Origin: Allobosea sp. 47.2.35
GTDB taxonomy: Bacteria > Pseudomonadota > Alphaproteobacteria > Rhizobiales > Beijerinckiaceae
Length of the DNA stretch: 36,134 nt
Direction: 5' to 3'
NCBI RefSeq assembly: GCF_024655635.1
Contig: NZ_JANLGI010000029.1
Span: forward strand, 1 to 36,134
In this document: one piece after another, positions 22,641 through 30,452 of the stretch
How positions within the stretch are numbered: position 1 is the first letter of the stretch
Layout of the letters: the number at the start of each line of letters is the position of its first letter
Translations under genes and position numbers: made by a program
The notes under the pieces: model-generated
Seen by the model: only the letters and a program-made list of their open reading frames with translations
Told to the model about the DNA's origin: nothing
Database searches by the model: none

Positions 22641-23255
22641 ATGACCTTCGTGCTGGGCCTCACGGGCTCGATCGGAATGGGAAAATCGACCACCGCGCAG
22701 CTCTTCGTGCAGCGCGGCGTGCCCCTGCACGATGCCGACGCGGCGGTGCATCGCCTGCATCGTGGCCGGGCCGCGGCGCCGATCGAGGCCGCCTTTCCGG
22801 GCACGGTGATCGATGGCGCGGTCGATCGCGCGAAGCTGGGTGCGGCCGTGCTCGGCAAGCCCGAGGCGCTGCGCCGGCTCGAGGCGATCATCCATCCGCT
22901 GGTGCGCGAGGAGGAGGAAGTCTTTCTCGCCCGCTGCCGTCGTGAAGGTGCGGGGGTCGCGATCATCGATGTACCGCTGCTGCTGGAGACCGGTGGCGAG
23001 GCGCGTTGCGATGCCGTGCTCGTCGTGACCGCGCCAGCCGAAGTCCAGCGCCAGCGTGTTCTTGCCCGCCCAGGCATGACCCCGGAAAAGCTCGACGCCA
23101 TTCTGTCGCGCCAGATGCCCGATGCACAGAAGCGCCGCCATGCCCATTTCCTTGTGGACACGTCGCGCGGCCTCGTGGCTGCCGAGCGGCAGGTCGGCTC
23201 TATCCTGAAGGCGCTCGCCGGCCGTCCCGGGCGCGGTGCGCAAGCGAGGTCCTGA
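22641..23255 (+). CDS. coaE: Dephospho-CoA kinase
   Basis: CoaE phosphorylates the 3'-OH of dephospho-CoA, the last step of coenzyme A synthesis. The 204-aa protein has a P-loop GLTGSIGMGKSTTAQLF (Walker A at about residues 8-15), DADAAVHRLHRGRAAAPIEAAFPG, the LEAIIHPLVREEEE lid region, VAIIDVPLLLETGGEARCDAVLVVTAP and RVLARPGMTPEKLDAILSRQMPDAQKRRHAHFLVDTS. All hallmarks are intact and length is normal. GGAG at 22632-22635 precedes ATG 22641. It lies between aroE (15-bp gap) and dnaQ (4-bp gap) in one operon. Confidence 0.97.
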   Translation: MTFVLGLTGSIGMGKSTTAQLFVQRGVPLHDADAAVHRLHRGRAAAPIEAAFPGTVIDGAVDRAKLGAAVLGKPEALRRLEAIIHPLVREEEEVFLARCRREGAGVAIIDVPLLLETGGEARCDAVLVVTAPAEVQRQRVLARPGMTPEKLDAILSRQMPDAQKRRHAHFLVDTSRGLVAAERQVGSILKALAGRPGRGAQARS

Positions 23256-23259
23256 AGCA

Positions 23260-23976
23260 ATGCGCGAGATCGTTCTCGATACCGAAACTACCGGCGTCGA
23301 AGCCAATAACGGCGACCGCATCGTCGAGATCGGCTGCGTCGAGCTGCTCAATCATTGCCCGAGCGGCCGGACCTTCCACGTCTATATCAATCCCGAGCGC
23401 TCGATGCCGATCGAGGCGTTCAACGTCCACGGCCTCTCGGAAGAGTTCCTCTCGGACAAGCCGGTCTTCGCCACGATCGCGCAGGAATTCGCGGAGTTCA
23501 TCGCCGGCGCCAAGCTGGTGATCCATAACGCCGCCTTCGACGTCGGCTTCATCAACATGGAGTTCAAGCGCCTCGGCCTGCCGCCGATCGAGCAGGCCTT
23601 CGTGGTCGACACCCTGTCGATGGCGCGCCGCAAGCACCCTGGCGCCTCGAACAGCCTCGACGCGCTCTGCTCGCGTTACGGCATCGACAACAGCCGCCGC
23701 ACCAAGCACGGCGCGCTCCTCGATTCCGAGATTCTGGCCGAGGTCTATATCGAGCTGATCGGCGGCAAGCAGGCCTCGCTCGGCCTCGGCGTCGAGGCGG
23801 CGGCGGGCCGTCCCGGCATCGCCATGGCGGCCGTCGAGAAGCCGCAGCGTCAGCGTCAGTTGGGATCGCGCCTCAGCGAGGAGGCGCTCAAGGCGCACGA
23901 GGCCTTCATTCTCGGCTCGCTCAAGGCGCCGCTCTGGAAGGGCTATCTCGGCATCACGGACGACGCGGCGCAGTAA
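23260..23976 (+). CDS. dnaQ: DNA polymerase III subunit epsilon
   Basis: DnaQ is the 3'-5' proofreading exonuclease of the replicative polymerase. From ATG 23260 it is 238 aa. The DEDDh motifs are complete: Exo I VLDTETTGVE (Asp and Glu), Exo II VIHNAAFDVGFINMEF (Asp), Exo III HGALLDSEILAEVYIEL (His and Asp). RTKHGALLDSEILAEVY and the C-terminal segment after about residue 180, which holds the alpha-subunit contact, are typical. GAGG eight bases upstream supports the start; an in-frame start at 23236 would overlap coaE. It ends the plus-strand block that runs away from the putative origin, converging on terC 27 bp later. Confidence 0.96.
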   Translation: MREIVLDTETTGVEANNGDRIVEIGCVELLNHCPSGRTFHVYINPERSMPIEAFNVHGLSEEFLSDKPVFATIAQEFAEFIAGAKLVIHNAAFDVGFINMEFKRLGLPPIEQAFVVDTLSMARRKHPGASNSLDALCSRYGIDNSRRTKHGALLDSEILAEVYIELIGGKQASLGLGVEAAAGRPGIAMAAVEKPQRQRQLGSRLSEEALKAHEAFILGSLKAPLWKGYLGITDDAAQ

Positions 23977-24003
23977 TCCGCGTCGCCTCTCGCCTGGGCC
24001 GGC

Positions 24004-24738
24004 TTATCGCGCCCGGCGGCGCGATACCATGTTGAGCGCCTCGATCAGGGCCGAGAAGGCCATCGCGGCGTAGATATAGCCCTTCGGCACATGCACACCG
24101 AAGCCCTCGGCGATCAGCGTGCCGCCGATCATCAGCAGGAAGCCCAGCGCCAGCATCACCACGGTCGGGTTCCTGTCGATGAAGCGCGCCAGCGGATCGG
24201 CGGCGAGCAGCATCGTCAGCACCGCGACGAGGACCGCGATGACCATGACCGGGATATGCTCGGTCATGCCGACGGCAGTGATGATCGAGTCGATCGAGAA
24301 CACCAGGTCGAGCAGCAGGATCTGGAAGATCGCGGCGCCGAAGCTCAGCGTCACCGCGCGCTTGCCACCCTCGGCCAGGACCGATTCCGGATCGGGATCG
24401 ACCTTGTGGTGGATTTCCTTCGTCGCCTTCCAGACCAGGAAGAGGCCGCCGGCGATCAGGATGAGGTCGCGCCAGGAGAAGGCCTGGCCGAAGACCGTGA
24501 AGATCGGGGCGGTCAGCTTGACGATGATGGCGACGGTGCCGAGCAGGGCGAGGCGCAGGATGAGGGCCAGGCCGATACCGATCCTGCGGCCCTTCGAGCG
24601 CTGATGCTCGGGCAGCTTGTTGGTCAGGATCGAGATGAAGATCAGGTTGTCGATGCCGAGCACGACCTCCATGGCGATCAGTGCCCCGAGCGCGGCCCAG
24701 ACGGTGGGATCGGCGGCAAGCGTCATAAGGTGGTCCAT
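24004..24738 (-). CDS. TerC-family integral membrane protein
   Basis: This 244-aa protein has about seven membrane segments and the TerC pattern: ALIAMEVVLGIDNLIFISILTNKLP with the acidic E-x5-DN motif, a second copy QILLLDLVFSIDSIITAVGMTEHIPVMVIAV, RIGIGLALILRLALLG, LTMLLAADPLARFIDRNPTVVMLALGFLLMIGGTLIAEGFGVHVPKGYIYAAMAFSALIEALN. The YegH/YoaE-like and TerC-type families are linked to metal (Mn, Ca) homeostasis and export through membranes, partly for secreted metalloproteins. The start at 24738 has GGAGA upstream on the minus strand; longer in-frame extensions run through the secB terminator and are not real. The substrate is not shown. Confidence 0.92.
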   Translation of the reverse strand: MDHLMTLAADPTVWAALGALIAMEVVLGIDNLIFISILTNKLPEHQRSKGRRIGIGLALILRLALLGTVAIIVKLTAPIFTVFGQAFSWRDLILIAGGLFLVWKATKEIHHKVDPDPESVLAEGGKRAVTLSFGAAIFQILLLDLVFSIDSIITAVGMTEHIPVMVIAVLVAVLTMLLAADPLARFIDRNPTVVMLALGFLLMIGGTLIAEGFGVHVPKGYIYAAMAFSALIEALNMVSRRRAR

Positions 24739-24858
24739 CGGTTCTCCATCGGATACGGAAAAGGCGGGCGTCCCTGCCGGGGCGTCCGCCGTTGCCTCGG
24801 GCACATGGAGAGGGGTGCCTCGCTCCGCAAGGGCAACAATAATCCGCAATAAACGAGA

Positions 24859-24880
24859 AAGGGCCCCGCAAGGGGCCCTT
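24859..24880 (-). terminator. Terminator after secB
   Basis: AAGGGCCCC and GGGGCCCTT pair perfectly over 9 bases around a GCAA loop on the plus strand (TTGC on the minus). On the minus strand the stem is followed by TCTCGTTTATT. It lies 31 bases past the secB stop and so should end secB transcription before terC. Confidence 0.85.
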
Positions 24881-24910
24881 CCGTAGTCCATTGCCGATGG
24901 CGGCGAGCGA

Positions 24911-25405
24911 TCAGTTGGTCGCTGCGCCCTGCTGGCCCTCGAGCTCCTGCAGGCGCTGCTGGAAGAGCTGGGCGAAGTCGATCGGCGGCACGTAGAAGGG
25001 CGGGAAGCCGCCGTTCTGCACGGCCTCGGCGATGATCTGCCGGGCGAAGGGGAAGAGCAGGCGGGCGCAGTCGATCACCAGCACCGGGTGAACATGCTCC
25101 TGCGGGATGTTCTGCAGGCGGAACACGCCGGCATAGCTCAGGTCGAAGGCGAACAGCGTCTCGCCCTTGATCTCGGCCTTGCCCTCGAGGCGCAGCACGG
25201 TCTCGTAGTCGTTGTCGCCGAGAGCGGTCGAGCCGACATTGACCTGCAGCGACATCTGCGGACCCTGCTGGGCGTCCTGCTGGGCGAGCGAGCGCGGCGC
25301 CTTCGGGTTCTCGAACGAGAAATCCTTGGTGTACTGGATCAGGGCGTTCAGGCTCGGAGCTGCTTCGGCGCCGGCACCATTGCCGTTGGGGAGTTCGTTG
25401 GCCAT
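24911..25405 (-). CDS. secB: Protein-export chaperone SecB
   Basis: SecB is a tetrameric cytoplasmic chaperone that holds unfolded presecretory proteins and hands them to SecA. The 164-aa protein has the family strings LNALIQYTKDFSFENPKAPRSL, LQVNVGSTALGDNDYETVLRLEGKAEIKGETLFAFDLSYAGVFRLQNIPQEHVHPVLVIDCARLLFPFARQIIAEAVQNGGFPPFYVPPIDFAQLFQQRLQ. The tail ends in an acidic/Gln-rich stretch. I start it at ATG 25405; ATG 25414 three codons upstream is also possible. It is divergent from the Tim44-like gene with a 243-bp gap where both promoters must lie; I see no clear -35/-10 pair. The neighbour order secB - timA - mltA is common in Hyphomicrobiales. Confidence 0.97.
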   Translation of the reverse strand: MANELPNGNGAGAEAAPSLNALIQYTKDFSFENPKAPRSLAQQDAQQGPQMSLQVNVGSTALGDNDYETVLRLEGKAEIKGETLFAFDLSYAGVFRLQNIPQEHVHPVLVIDCARLLFPFARQIIAEAVQNGGFPPFYVPPIDFAQLFQQRLQELEGQQGAATN

Positions 25406-25648
25406 CGGTCCCATCTCGTTCTGGCAGGCTGTCTCGGGAAATCCCGCGCCTGTGCCGGCTCTCGGGATGCGCTCCATGCTATGGAGCGGCGCGCGCGTCG
25501 GCTATCATGGACGCCGTGCCGGCACAAGAAGTCGCCTTCACAAGCCGGGGGGTGGATGTTACGAGCCAGTCTCACCATATGACGGTGAACGCCCGGCGCC
25601 AGCAGGCGGCAGGGCAGGCAACAACGGGGAGCCGCGGGTCAGCTTTCG

Positions 25649-26374
25649 ATGCAGAATTCGTTCGACATGCAGACTCTGATCTTTCTGGCTCTGGCCGTGT
25701 TCGTAGCCTGGAAGCTGCGCTCCGTGCTTGGCCAGAAGACCGGTCACGAGCAGCCCAAGGATCCCTTCGCCCGCCGCGAGACGCCGCCGATGCGGCCGGA
25801 TCAGGCGCAAGGCCAGGACAAGAGCGACAATGTCATTCGCCTGCCTGGCGCCGCGAACGACGCGAGCGCGCCCCAGCCGCCTGCGGCCGAGCGCTGGAAG
25901 GATCTGGCTGCGCCGGATTCTCCGGTCAGCGCCGGCATCGAGGCGGTGATCCGTCAGGAGCCCGGCTTCGATCCGCATGAATTCGTCGGTGGCGCCAAGG
26001 CTGCCTATGAGGCGATCGTCACCGCCTTTGCCCGCGGCGACCGCAAGATGCTGAAGGGCCTTCTCGCCAAGGATGTCTATGACGGCTTCGAGCAGGCCAT
26101 CACCGAGCGCGAGAAGCGCGGTGAGAAGGCCGAGTCGAACTTCGTCTCGATCGACAAGGCCGATCTCGCCGCCGTCGAGGTCAAGGGCAAGACCGCGCAG
26201 GTCACGATCGCCTTCGTCTCGCAGCTCATCAGCGTCACGCGCGACGCACAAGGTACGGTCGTCGATGGCAGTGCCGAGCAGGTCTCGGAGGTCAACGACA
26301 TCTGGACCTTCTCGCGCCAGCTCGGCAGCCGCGATCCAAACTGGCTGCTCGTCGCCACCGAATCCGCCGCGTGA
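25649..26374 (+). CDS. Tim44/TimA-family lipid-interacting protein
   Basis: This 241-aa protein belongs to the bacterial Tim44 homologues (TimA), membrane-associated proteins related to the mitochondrial import motor subunit; their bacterial role is still unclear. It has an N-terminal membrane helix (TLIFLALAVFVAWKLRSVLG, residues about 9-28), then a polar linker with DPFARRETPP. The Tim44 domain runs from about residue 105 on: FDPHEFVGGAKAAYEAIVTAFARGDRKMLKGLLAKDVYDGFEQAITERE, and a beta-sheet part ending WTFSRQLGSRDPNWLLVATES. Start ATG 25649 or 25667 is possible. Its stop overlaps the mltA start by 4 bases (GTGA). Confidence 0.9.
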   Translation: MQNSFDMQTLIFLALAVFVAWKLRSVLGQKTGHEQPKDPFARRETPPMRPDQAQGQDKSDNVIRLPGAANDASAPQPPAAERWKDLAAPDSPVSAGIEAVIRQEPGFDPHEFVGGAKAAYEAIVTAFARGDRKMLKGLLAKDVYDGFEQAITEREKRGEKAESNFVSIDKADLAAVEVKGKTAQVTIAFVSQLISVTRDAQGTVVDGSAEQVSEVNDIWTFSRQLGSRDPNWLLVATESAA

Positions 26375-27540
26375 AGCGCGGCGGCGCCGGTGTCGCACTG
26401 GCGTTCTCCGCAGCTCTGGGCCTTGCATCCGTGACCGCCATGGCCTCGCCGCCCCCGCTGCCTCAAGGAGCCCGCGCCGAGGCCCTGTCGCCCGCTGCGA
26501 TCCCCGGCTGGGCGCAGGACGATCACGGCACGGCCTTCGCCATCTTCGTCAAGGGCTGCATGGCCGATCCGCCCCTGCGCCAGGGCGTGCCGCTGCCGGA
26601 GCGTCTCGCTGCCGTCTGCGACAAGGCTAAGGCGCTCGCTGCGGCGGGTCCGGTCGGGCGCGAGCAGGCGAAAACCTTCTTCGAACAGAATTTCTCCTTC
26701 TGGCGCGTCCGGCCGGAAACCGGCGAGACCGGCTTCACCACCGGCTATTTCGAGCCTGAGTTCGAGGGCTCGCTGACCCGTTCGGACACCTTCCCGACGC
26801 CGCTCTTCGACCGGCCGAAGGATCTGGTGACGCGCCTTTCCGAGGATGACTGGCCCGGCCTCGACAAGGCGCTCTCGGCTGCGCGCCGCACCGCCAAGGG
26901 CTTCGAGCCCTTCCCGGATCGCACGGCGATCGAGACCGGCGCGCTCGACGGCCAGGGGCTCGAAATCCTCTGGCTGCGCGATCCCGTCGATCGTTTCGTG
27001 CTGCAGGTGCAGGGCTCCGGCCGTGTCCGCCTGCCGGATGGCTCGGTGACGCGCCTGACCTATTCCGGCCGGAATGGCCATCCCTATACCTCGCTCGGCC
27101 GTGTGCTCAGCCAGCGCGAGAACATTCCGCCCGAGCAGATGACGATGGACCGGCTGATCGCCCGGCTGAAATCCGATGCCGGCTTCGCCCGCGACCTGAT
27201 CCGCCTGAACAAGTCCTTCGTCTTCTTCGCCCGCCGCGACGACCTGCCGGCCGAGAGCGGGCCGATCGGTGGCGCCGGCCTGCCGCTGACGTCGATGCGC
27301 AGCATCGCCGTCGATCGTACGGCTTGGCCTTATGGCTTGCCGGTCTGGGTCGATACCACTGTCCCCGATGGCGTTGGCGGCGACGAGCATCTGGCGCGCC
27401 TGATGATCGCGCAGGATACCGGCTCCGCCATTCTCGGCCCGGCTCGCATGGATCTCTTCGTCGGCTCGGGCGCTGCGGCGGGGCATCGCGCCGGCCTGAT
27501 CCGCCATCCCGTAGCCTTCACCGTGCTCTGGCCGCGCTGA
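26371..27540 (+). CDS. mltA: Membrane-bound lytic murein transglycosylase A
   Basis: MltA cleaves the MurNAc-GlcNAc bond in peptidoglycan with formation of 1,6-anhydroMurNAc. The 389-aa protein starts at GTG 26371 (GTGA overlap with the Tim44 gene). A signal peptide spans residues 1 to about 25, with no lipobox Cys, so it is likely periplasmic instead of lipid-anchored. The MltA barrel has FTTGYFEPEFEGSLTRSDTFPTPLF, PVDRFVLQVQGSGRVRLPDGSVTRLTYSGRNGHPYTSLGRVL, and a 3D domain LTSMRSIAVDRTAWPYGLPVWV. The catalytic Asp region is LMIAQDTGSAILGPARMDLFVGSG. Length matches alphaproteobacterial MltA. The smr gene follows within 1 base. Confidence 0.95.
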   Translation: MKRGGAGVALAFSAALGLASVTAMASPPPLPQGARAEALSPAAIPGWAQDDHGTAFAIFVKGCMADPPLRQGVPLPERLAAVCDKAKALAAAGPVGREQAKTFFEQNFSFWRVRPETGETGFTTGYFEPEFEGSLTRSDTFPTPLFDRPKDLVTRLSEDDWPGLDKALSAARRTAKGFEPFPDRTAIETGALDGQGLEILWLRDPVDRFVLQVQGSGRVRLPDGSVTRLTYSGRNGHPYTSLGRVLSQRENIPPEQMTMDRLIARLKSDAGFARDLIRLNKSFVFFARRDDLPAESGPIGGAGLPLTSMRSIAVDRTAWPYGLPVWVDTTVPDGVGGDEHLARLMIAQDTGSAILGPARMDLFVGSGAAAGHRAGLIRHPVAFTVLWPR

Positions 27541-27541
27541 C

Positions 27542-28105
27542 ATGCGGTCCCGCCGCGGAAAGACGCTGACGGAGGCCGATATCGCGCTCTGGCGCCAGGT
27601 CGCGCGTTCGGTCAAGCCGCTGCCCGGCCGGGCGCCGGTCGAGCCTGAGCCTATCCCCGAGCCGGCAGCTCCCGCACCCGCCGAAATAGCAACGCGCGCC
27701 GTCGCGGCGGCTGCGCCGGTCAAGGCTGCCCCACCATCAGCGCCGCCACTGGCGCCGATCGAGCGACGGCTGCGCACGCAATTGCGTCGCGGCCAGCAGA
27801 GCGTCGATGCCTCGATCGACCTGCACGGCATGCGGCAGGACGAGGCGCATCTGGCGCTCCATGCCTTCCTGCGCCGCGAGCAGCGCCGCGGCTGCCGGAT
27901 AGCCCTGGTGGTGACCGGCAAAGGCGCATTGGCGCCGGCGCTGTTCGGTGACGAGCGCGGCGTGCTGCGCCGGATGGTGCCGCATTGGCTGCGCCTTCCC
28001 GACTTGCGCGCGTTGGTCCTCGGCTTCGAGGAGGCCGAGCAGCGTCATGGCGGCTCCGGCGCACTCTATGTCCGCCTGCGTCGCCTCAGGGAGCATGGGC
28101 CGTGA
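27542..28105 (+). CDS. Smr-domain protein
   Basis: This 187-aa protein has an N-terminal segment beginning RSRRGKTLTEADIALWRQVARSVKPL, an Ala/Pro-rich linker (residues about 36-75) and a C-terminal Smr domain (about 95-185). The domain contains SIDLHGMRQDEAHLALHAFL, VVTGKGALAP, VLRRMVPHWLRLPDLRALVLGFEEAEQRHGGSGALYVRLRR. The DLHG and TGKG motifs and the GGxGA loop fit nuclease-type Smr domains such as those of SmrA/SmrB or MutS2. SmrB-like proteins cleave mRNA at collided ribosomes; the role of this short version is unknown. It follows mltA by 1 base and overlaps the next gene by 4 bases (GTGA). Confidence 0.93.
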   Translation: MRSRRGKTLTEADIALWRQVARSVKPLPGRAPVEPEPIPEPAAPAPAEIATRAVAAAAPVKAAPPSAPPLAPIERRLRTQLRRGQQSVDASIDLHGMRQDEAHLALHAFLRREQRRGCRIALVVTGKGALAPALFGDERGVLRRMVPHWLRLPDLRALVLGFEEAEQRHGGSGALYVRLRRLREHGP

Positions 28106-28476
28106 CGCCCTTCGGCCAGCGCGTCAGGGCTTTGCGGGAGGCGCGCGGCATGAGCCTCGCGCAGATGGCGGAAGGCCTCGGCGTCTCGCCGGCCTATCTC
28201 TCGGCGCTCGAGCACGGCAAGCGCGGCCGCCCGACCTTTACCCTGATCCAGGGCACGATCCACCTGCTCGGCGTCATCTGGGACGAGGCCGACGAGCTTG
28301 TTCGCCTCGCCGACCTCTCGCATCCGCGCGTGGTCATCGATACGGCCGGGCTCGATCCGGAAGCGACGCTGCTGGCCAATCGGCTGTCACGCGAGATCGC
28401 CCTGCTGGAGGGCGAGGACCTGCACCGCCTCGCCGCCATCCTCGACGAAGCCGCCACCCGCCGCGACTCCACCTGA
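28102..28476 (+). CDS. Small XRE-family transcription regulator
   Basis: This 124-aa protein starts at GTG 28102, overlapping the smr stop (GTGA). A Cro/C1-type helix-turn-helix covers about residues 4-60: FGQRVRALREARGMSLAQMAEGLGVSPAYLSALEHGKRGRPTFTLIQGTIHLLGV, with recognition helix VSPAYLSALEHG. The rest (VRLADLSHPRVVIDTAGLDPEATLLANRLSREIALLEGEDLHRLAAIL) is a conserved helical tail seen in alphaproteobacterial members next to mltA/smr. Targets are unknown; the end of the tim44-mltA-smr operon and coupling suggest a regulator linked to envelope or ribosome stress, as inference. Confidence 0.9.
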   Translation: MTPFGQRVRALREARGMSLAQMAEGLGVSPAYLSALEHGKRGRPTFTLIQGTIHLLGVIWDEADELVRLADLSHPRVVIDTAGLDPEATLLANRLSREIALLEGEDLHRLAAILDEAATRRDST

Positions 28477-28573
28477 TTCGCCCCGCTTGACCACGCTCCA
28501 TGCGGATGCGACAGGGCCACACCTTCCTTTTCGGCCGACGGGCCGCGCCATCCGGACAGAGCGAGCAAGAGCC

Positions 28574-29572
28574 ATGACCCAGACCCGCACGGACGTCCTC
28601 GCCCTCGGCAATGCCATCGTCGACGTGCTCGCCTCGGCCGAGGAGGATTTCCTCATCGCCCAGAAGCTGACCAAGGGCGCGATGATGCTGATCGACGAGG
28701 CCCGCGCCGAGTCCCTCTATGCAGCCATGGGCCCGGCCCGGATCATCTCGGGCGGCTCGGCCGCGAACACCATCGCGGGCCTCGCCTCCTTCGGCGGCAA
28801 GGGCGCCTTCATCGGCAAGGTCCGCGGCGACGAGCTCGGCAAGCTCTATCGCCATGACCTGACCTCGCTCGGTGTCGCCTTCGGCACGGCCGACGCGACG
28901 GAAGGTCCGGCGACGGCGCGCTCCTTCATCATCGTCACGCCCGATGGCGAGCGCACGATGAACACCTATCTCGGTGCCTGCCAGGGCCTCTCGGTCGCCG
29001 ATGTCGACGCCAAGGCCGTCGAGGCCGCCGACATCGTCTATCTCGAGGGCTATCTCTGGGATCCCCCGGCGGCCAAGGAAGCCTTCCGCAAGGCCTCCGA
29101 GATTGCCCACAAGGCCGGTGGCCGCGTCGCCATCACCCTGTCCGATTCCTTCTGCGTCGATCGCTATCGCGACGAGTTCATCGGCCTGATCCGCAACCGC
29201 ATGGTCGATCTCGTCTTCGCCAACGAGCACGAGCTCAAGAGCCTCTACGAGACCTCGGATTTCGATACGGCCCTGTCCTGGCTGCGCTCGGAGAATATTC
29301 TGGCCGTCGTCACCCGCTCCGAGAAGGGCGCGCTGGCGGTGACGCCGGACGGCATCGTCGAGGAGCCGGTCTTCCCGGTCCAGCGCGTGGTCGATGCGAC
29401 TGGCGCCGGCGACCTCTTCGCCGCCGGCTTCCTCTATGGCCTGACCTCGAACCGCGAGACCCGTGACTGCCTGCGTCTCGGCGCGCTGGCTGCGGCCGAG
29501 ATCATCTCGCATGTCGGCGCCCGTCCCGATGTCAGCCTGAAGACGCTGGCCGGGAACGAAGGACTGCTCTGA
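28574..29572 (+). CDS. Adenosine kinase-like PfkB-family carbohydrate kinase
   Basis: This is a ribokinase/PfkB-family sugar or nucleoside kinase of 332 aa. The first PfkB signature is ISGGSAANTIAGLASFGGKGAFIGKVRGDELG; the second is VDATGAGDLFAAGFLYGL, with the catalytic Asp in GAGD. Early substrate residues are in LALGNAIVDVLASAEE. It also has FIIVTPDGERTMNTYLGACQGLS, typical of bacterial adenosine-kinase-like proteins (annotated as adenosine kinase in alphaproteobacteria; substrate may be adenosine or guanosine or a sugar). Start ATG 28574 follows AAGAG. About 97 bp separate it from the XRE gene. A REP-like palindrome follows. Confidence 0.92.
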   Translation: MTQTRTDVLALGNAIVDVLASAEEDFLIAQKLTKGAMMLIDEARAESLYAAMGPARIISGGSAANTIAGLASFGGKGAFIGKVRGDELGKLYRHDLTSLGVAFGTADATEGPATARSFIIVTPDGERTMNTYLGACQGLSVADVDAKAVEAADIVYLEGYLWDPPAAKEAFRKASEIAHKAGGRVAITLSDSFCVDRYRDEFIGLIRNRMVDLVFANEHELKSLYETSDFDTALSWLRSENILAVVTRSEKGALAVTPDGIVEEPVFPVQRVVDATGAGDLFAAGFLYGLTSNRETRDCLRLGALAAAEIISHVGARPDVSLKTLAGNEGLL

Positions 29573-29604
29573 CGGCGCAGTGCCTGACGGATCCGCCATT
29601 GTCA

Positions 29605-29739
29605 TTCCGGGGCGGCCCTTTGGGCCGAGCCCGGAACCCACGACGCGGCACGTCCGAATTACAATTCCTGCCGCGTCGCTGATCGCTCGGTCTCAACCCG
29701 TTTTGGCTTCCGGGCTCTTCGCCATGCGAAGCCCCGGAA
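29605..29739. repeat. REP-like element with nested palindromes
   Basis: Between convergent genes there are three nested stems. The outer pairs TTCCGGGGC (29605-29613) with GCCCCGGAA (29731-29739). The middle pairs GAGCCCGGAA (29627-29636) with TTCCGGGCTC (29708-29717). The inner pairs CGACGCGGCA (29641-29650) with TGCCGCGTCG (29669-29678). A further GGCC/GGCC hairpin lies in the first arm. The words TTGTCATTCCGGGGCGG and GAGCCCGGAA resemble REP elements recurrent in Bradyrhizobium and relatives (from memory). Confidence 0.8.
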
Positions 29740-29760
29740 AGACCGGACGGGTACTCCTCC

Positions 29761-30396
29761 TCAATACAACGTCGCCTTGACCCGGCCCGGCAACGCCTCG
29801 TCGTAAGCCTTGCCATCGAAGGTCGCGACCTCTGCATTCCGTGCCGTGATGTCGCGCAGCATCGTGCCGGGCGAGGGCAGGCTGCGCCGGTCGACCTGCC
29901 GCTCCGGGTTCCAGAGCTCCGCCCGCACCACCGCGCGCGAGCACTGGAAGTAGACCGCTTCGACATGGACCACCATGACGCTCGCCGGAAGCTTCCCGGC
30001 CATCTCGAACTGCGATAACAACTCAGGGTCGCAGGAAATCTCAGCGCGTCCGTTTACGCGCAGAGTCTCTCCGCAACCGGGCACCAGGAAGAGCATTCCG
30101 ATTCGATCGTCGAACAGGATATTCTTCAAGGAATCCAATCGGTTATTGCCTTTTCGGTCGGGAATCAGGAGCGTTTTCGCGTCCCGGACCGTGACAAAGC
30201 CCGGCAGATCCCCGCGCGGCGAACAATCCAGCCCCTCAGGACCGACCGTCGCGAGCACGAAAAACGGCGAGGCCGCGATTAGCGCCGCATAGTTGGCGTC
30301 GACATGATCGATCTCCTTGAAGGTCGAGGCCGGCGCGATCGGATTGGGATAGGCGCGGGCGAGGTCGTCGAGCGAGGCGATGCGGTGGTCGGACAT
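29761..30396 (-). CDS. Pyridoxamine 5'-phosphate oxidase-family protein
   Basis: This 211-aa split-barrel flavin-binding protein resembles the PNPOx-like family of MSMEG/FMN-binding type. It has FFVLATVGPEGLDCSPRGDLPGFVTVRDAKTLLIPDRKGNNRLDSLKNILFDDRIGMLFLVPGCGETLRVNGRAEIS, a pattern with the FMN phosphate-binding RxGNNR-like sequence and dimer contacts. The C-terminal part has VEAVYFQCSRAVVRAELWNPE. It is larger than a minimal PNPOx domain and probably acts on a small molecule; the substrate is unknown. The start at 30396 has GGAG six bases upstream. It ends 24 bp from the REP-like element. Confidence 0.88.
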   Translation of the reverse strand: MSDHRIASLDDLARAYPNPIAPASTFKEIDHVDANYAALIAASPFFVLATVGPEGLDCSPRGDLPGFVTVRDAKTLLIPDRKGNNRLDSLKNILFDDRIGMLFLVPGCGETLRVNGRAEISCDPELLSQFEMAGKLPASVMVVHVEAVYFQCSRAVVRAELWNPERQVDRRSLPSPGTMLRDITARNAEVATFDGKAYDEALPGRVKATLY

Positions 30397-30452
30397 GCCG
30401 GTCTCCATGGGTCGGCATATGTCTAGACTATTGTGTGCGGCGCGTCATCACC

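Noticed and set aside
21786..23351. A 521-codon open frame on the minus strand
   Set aside because: Antisense shadow spanning aroE, coaE and the dnaQ start.
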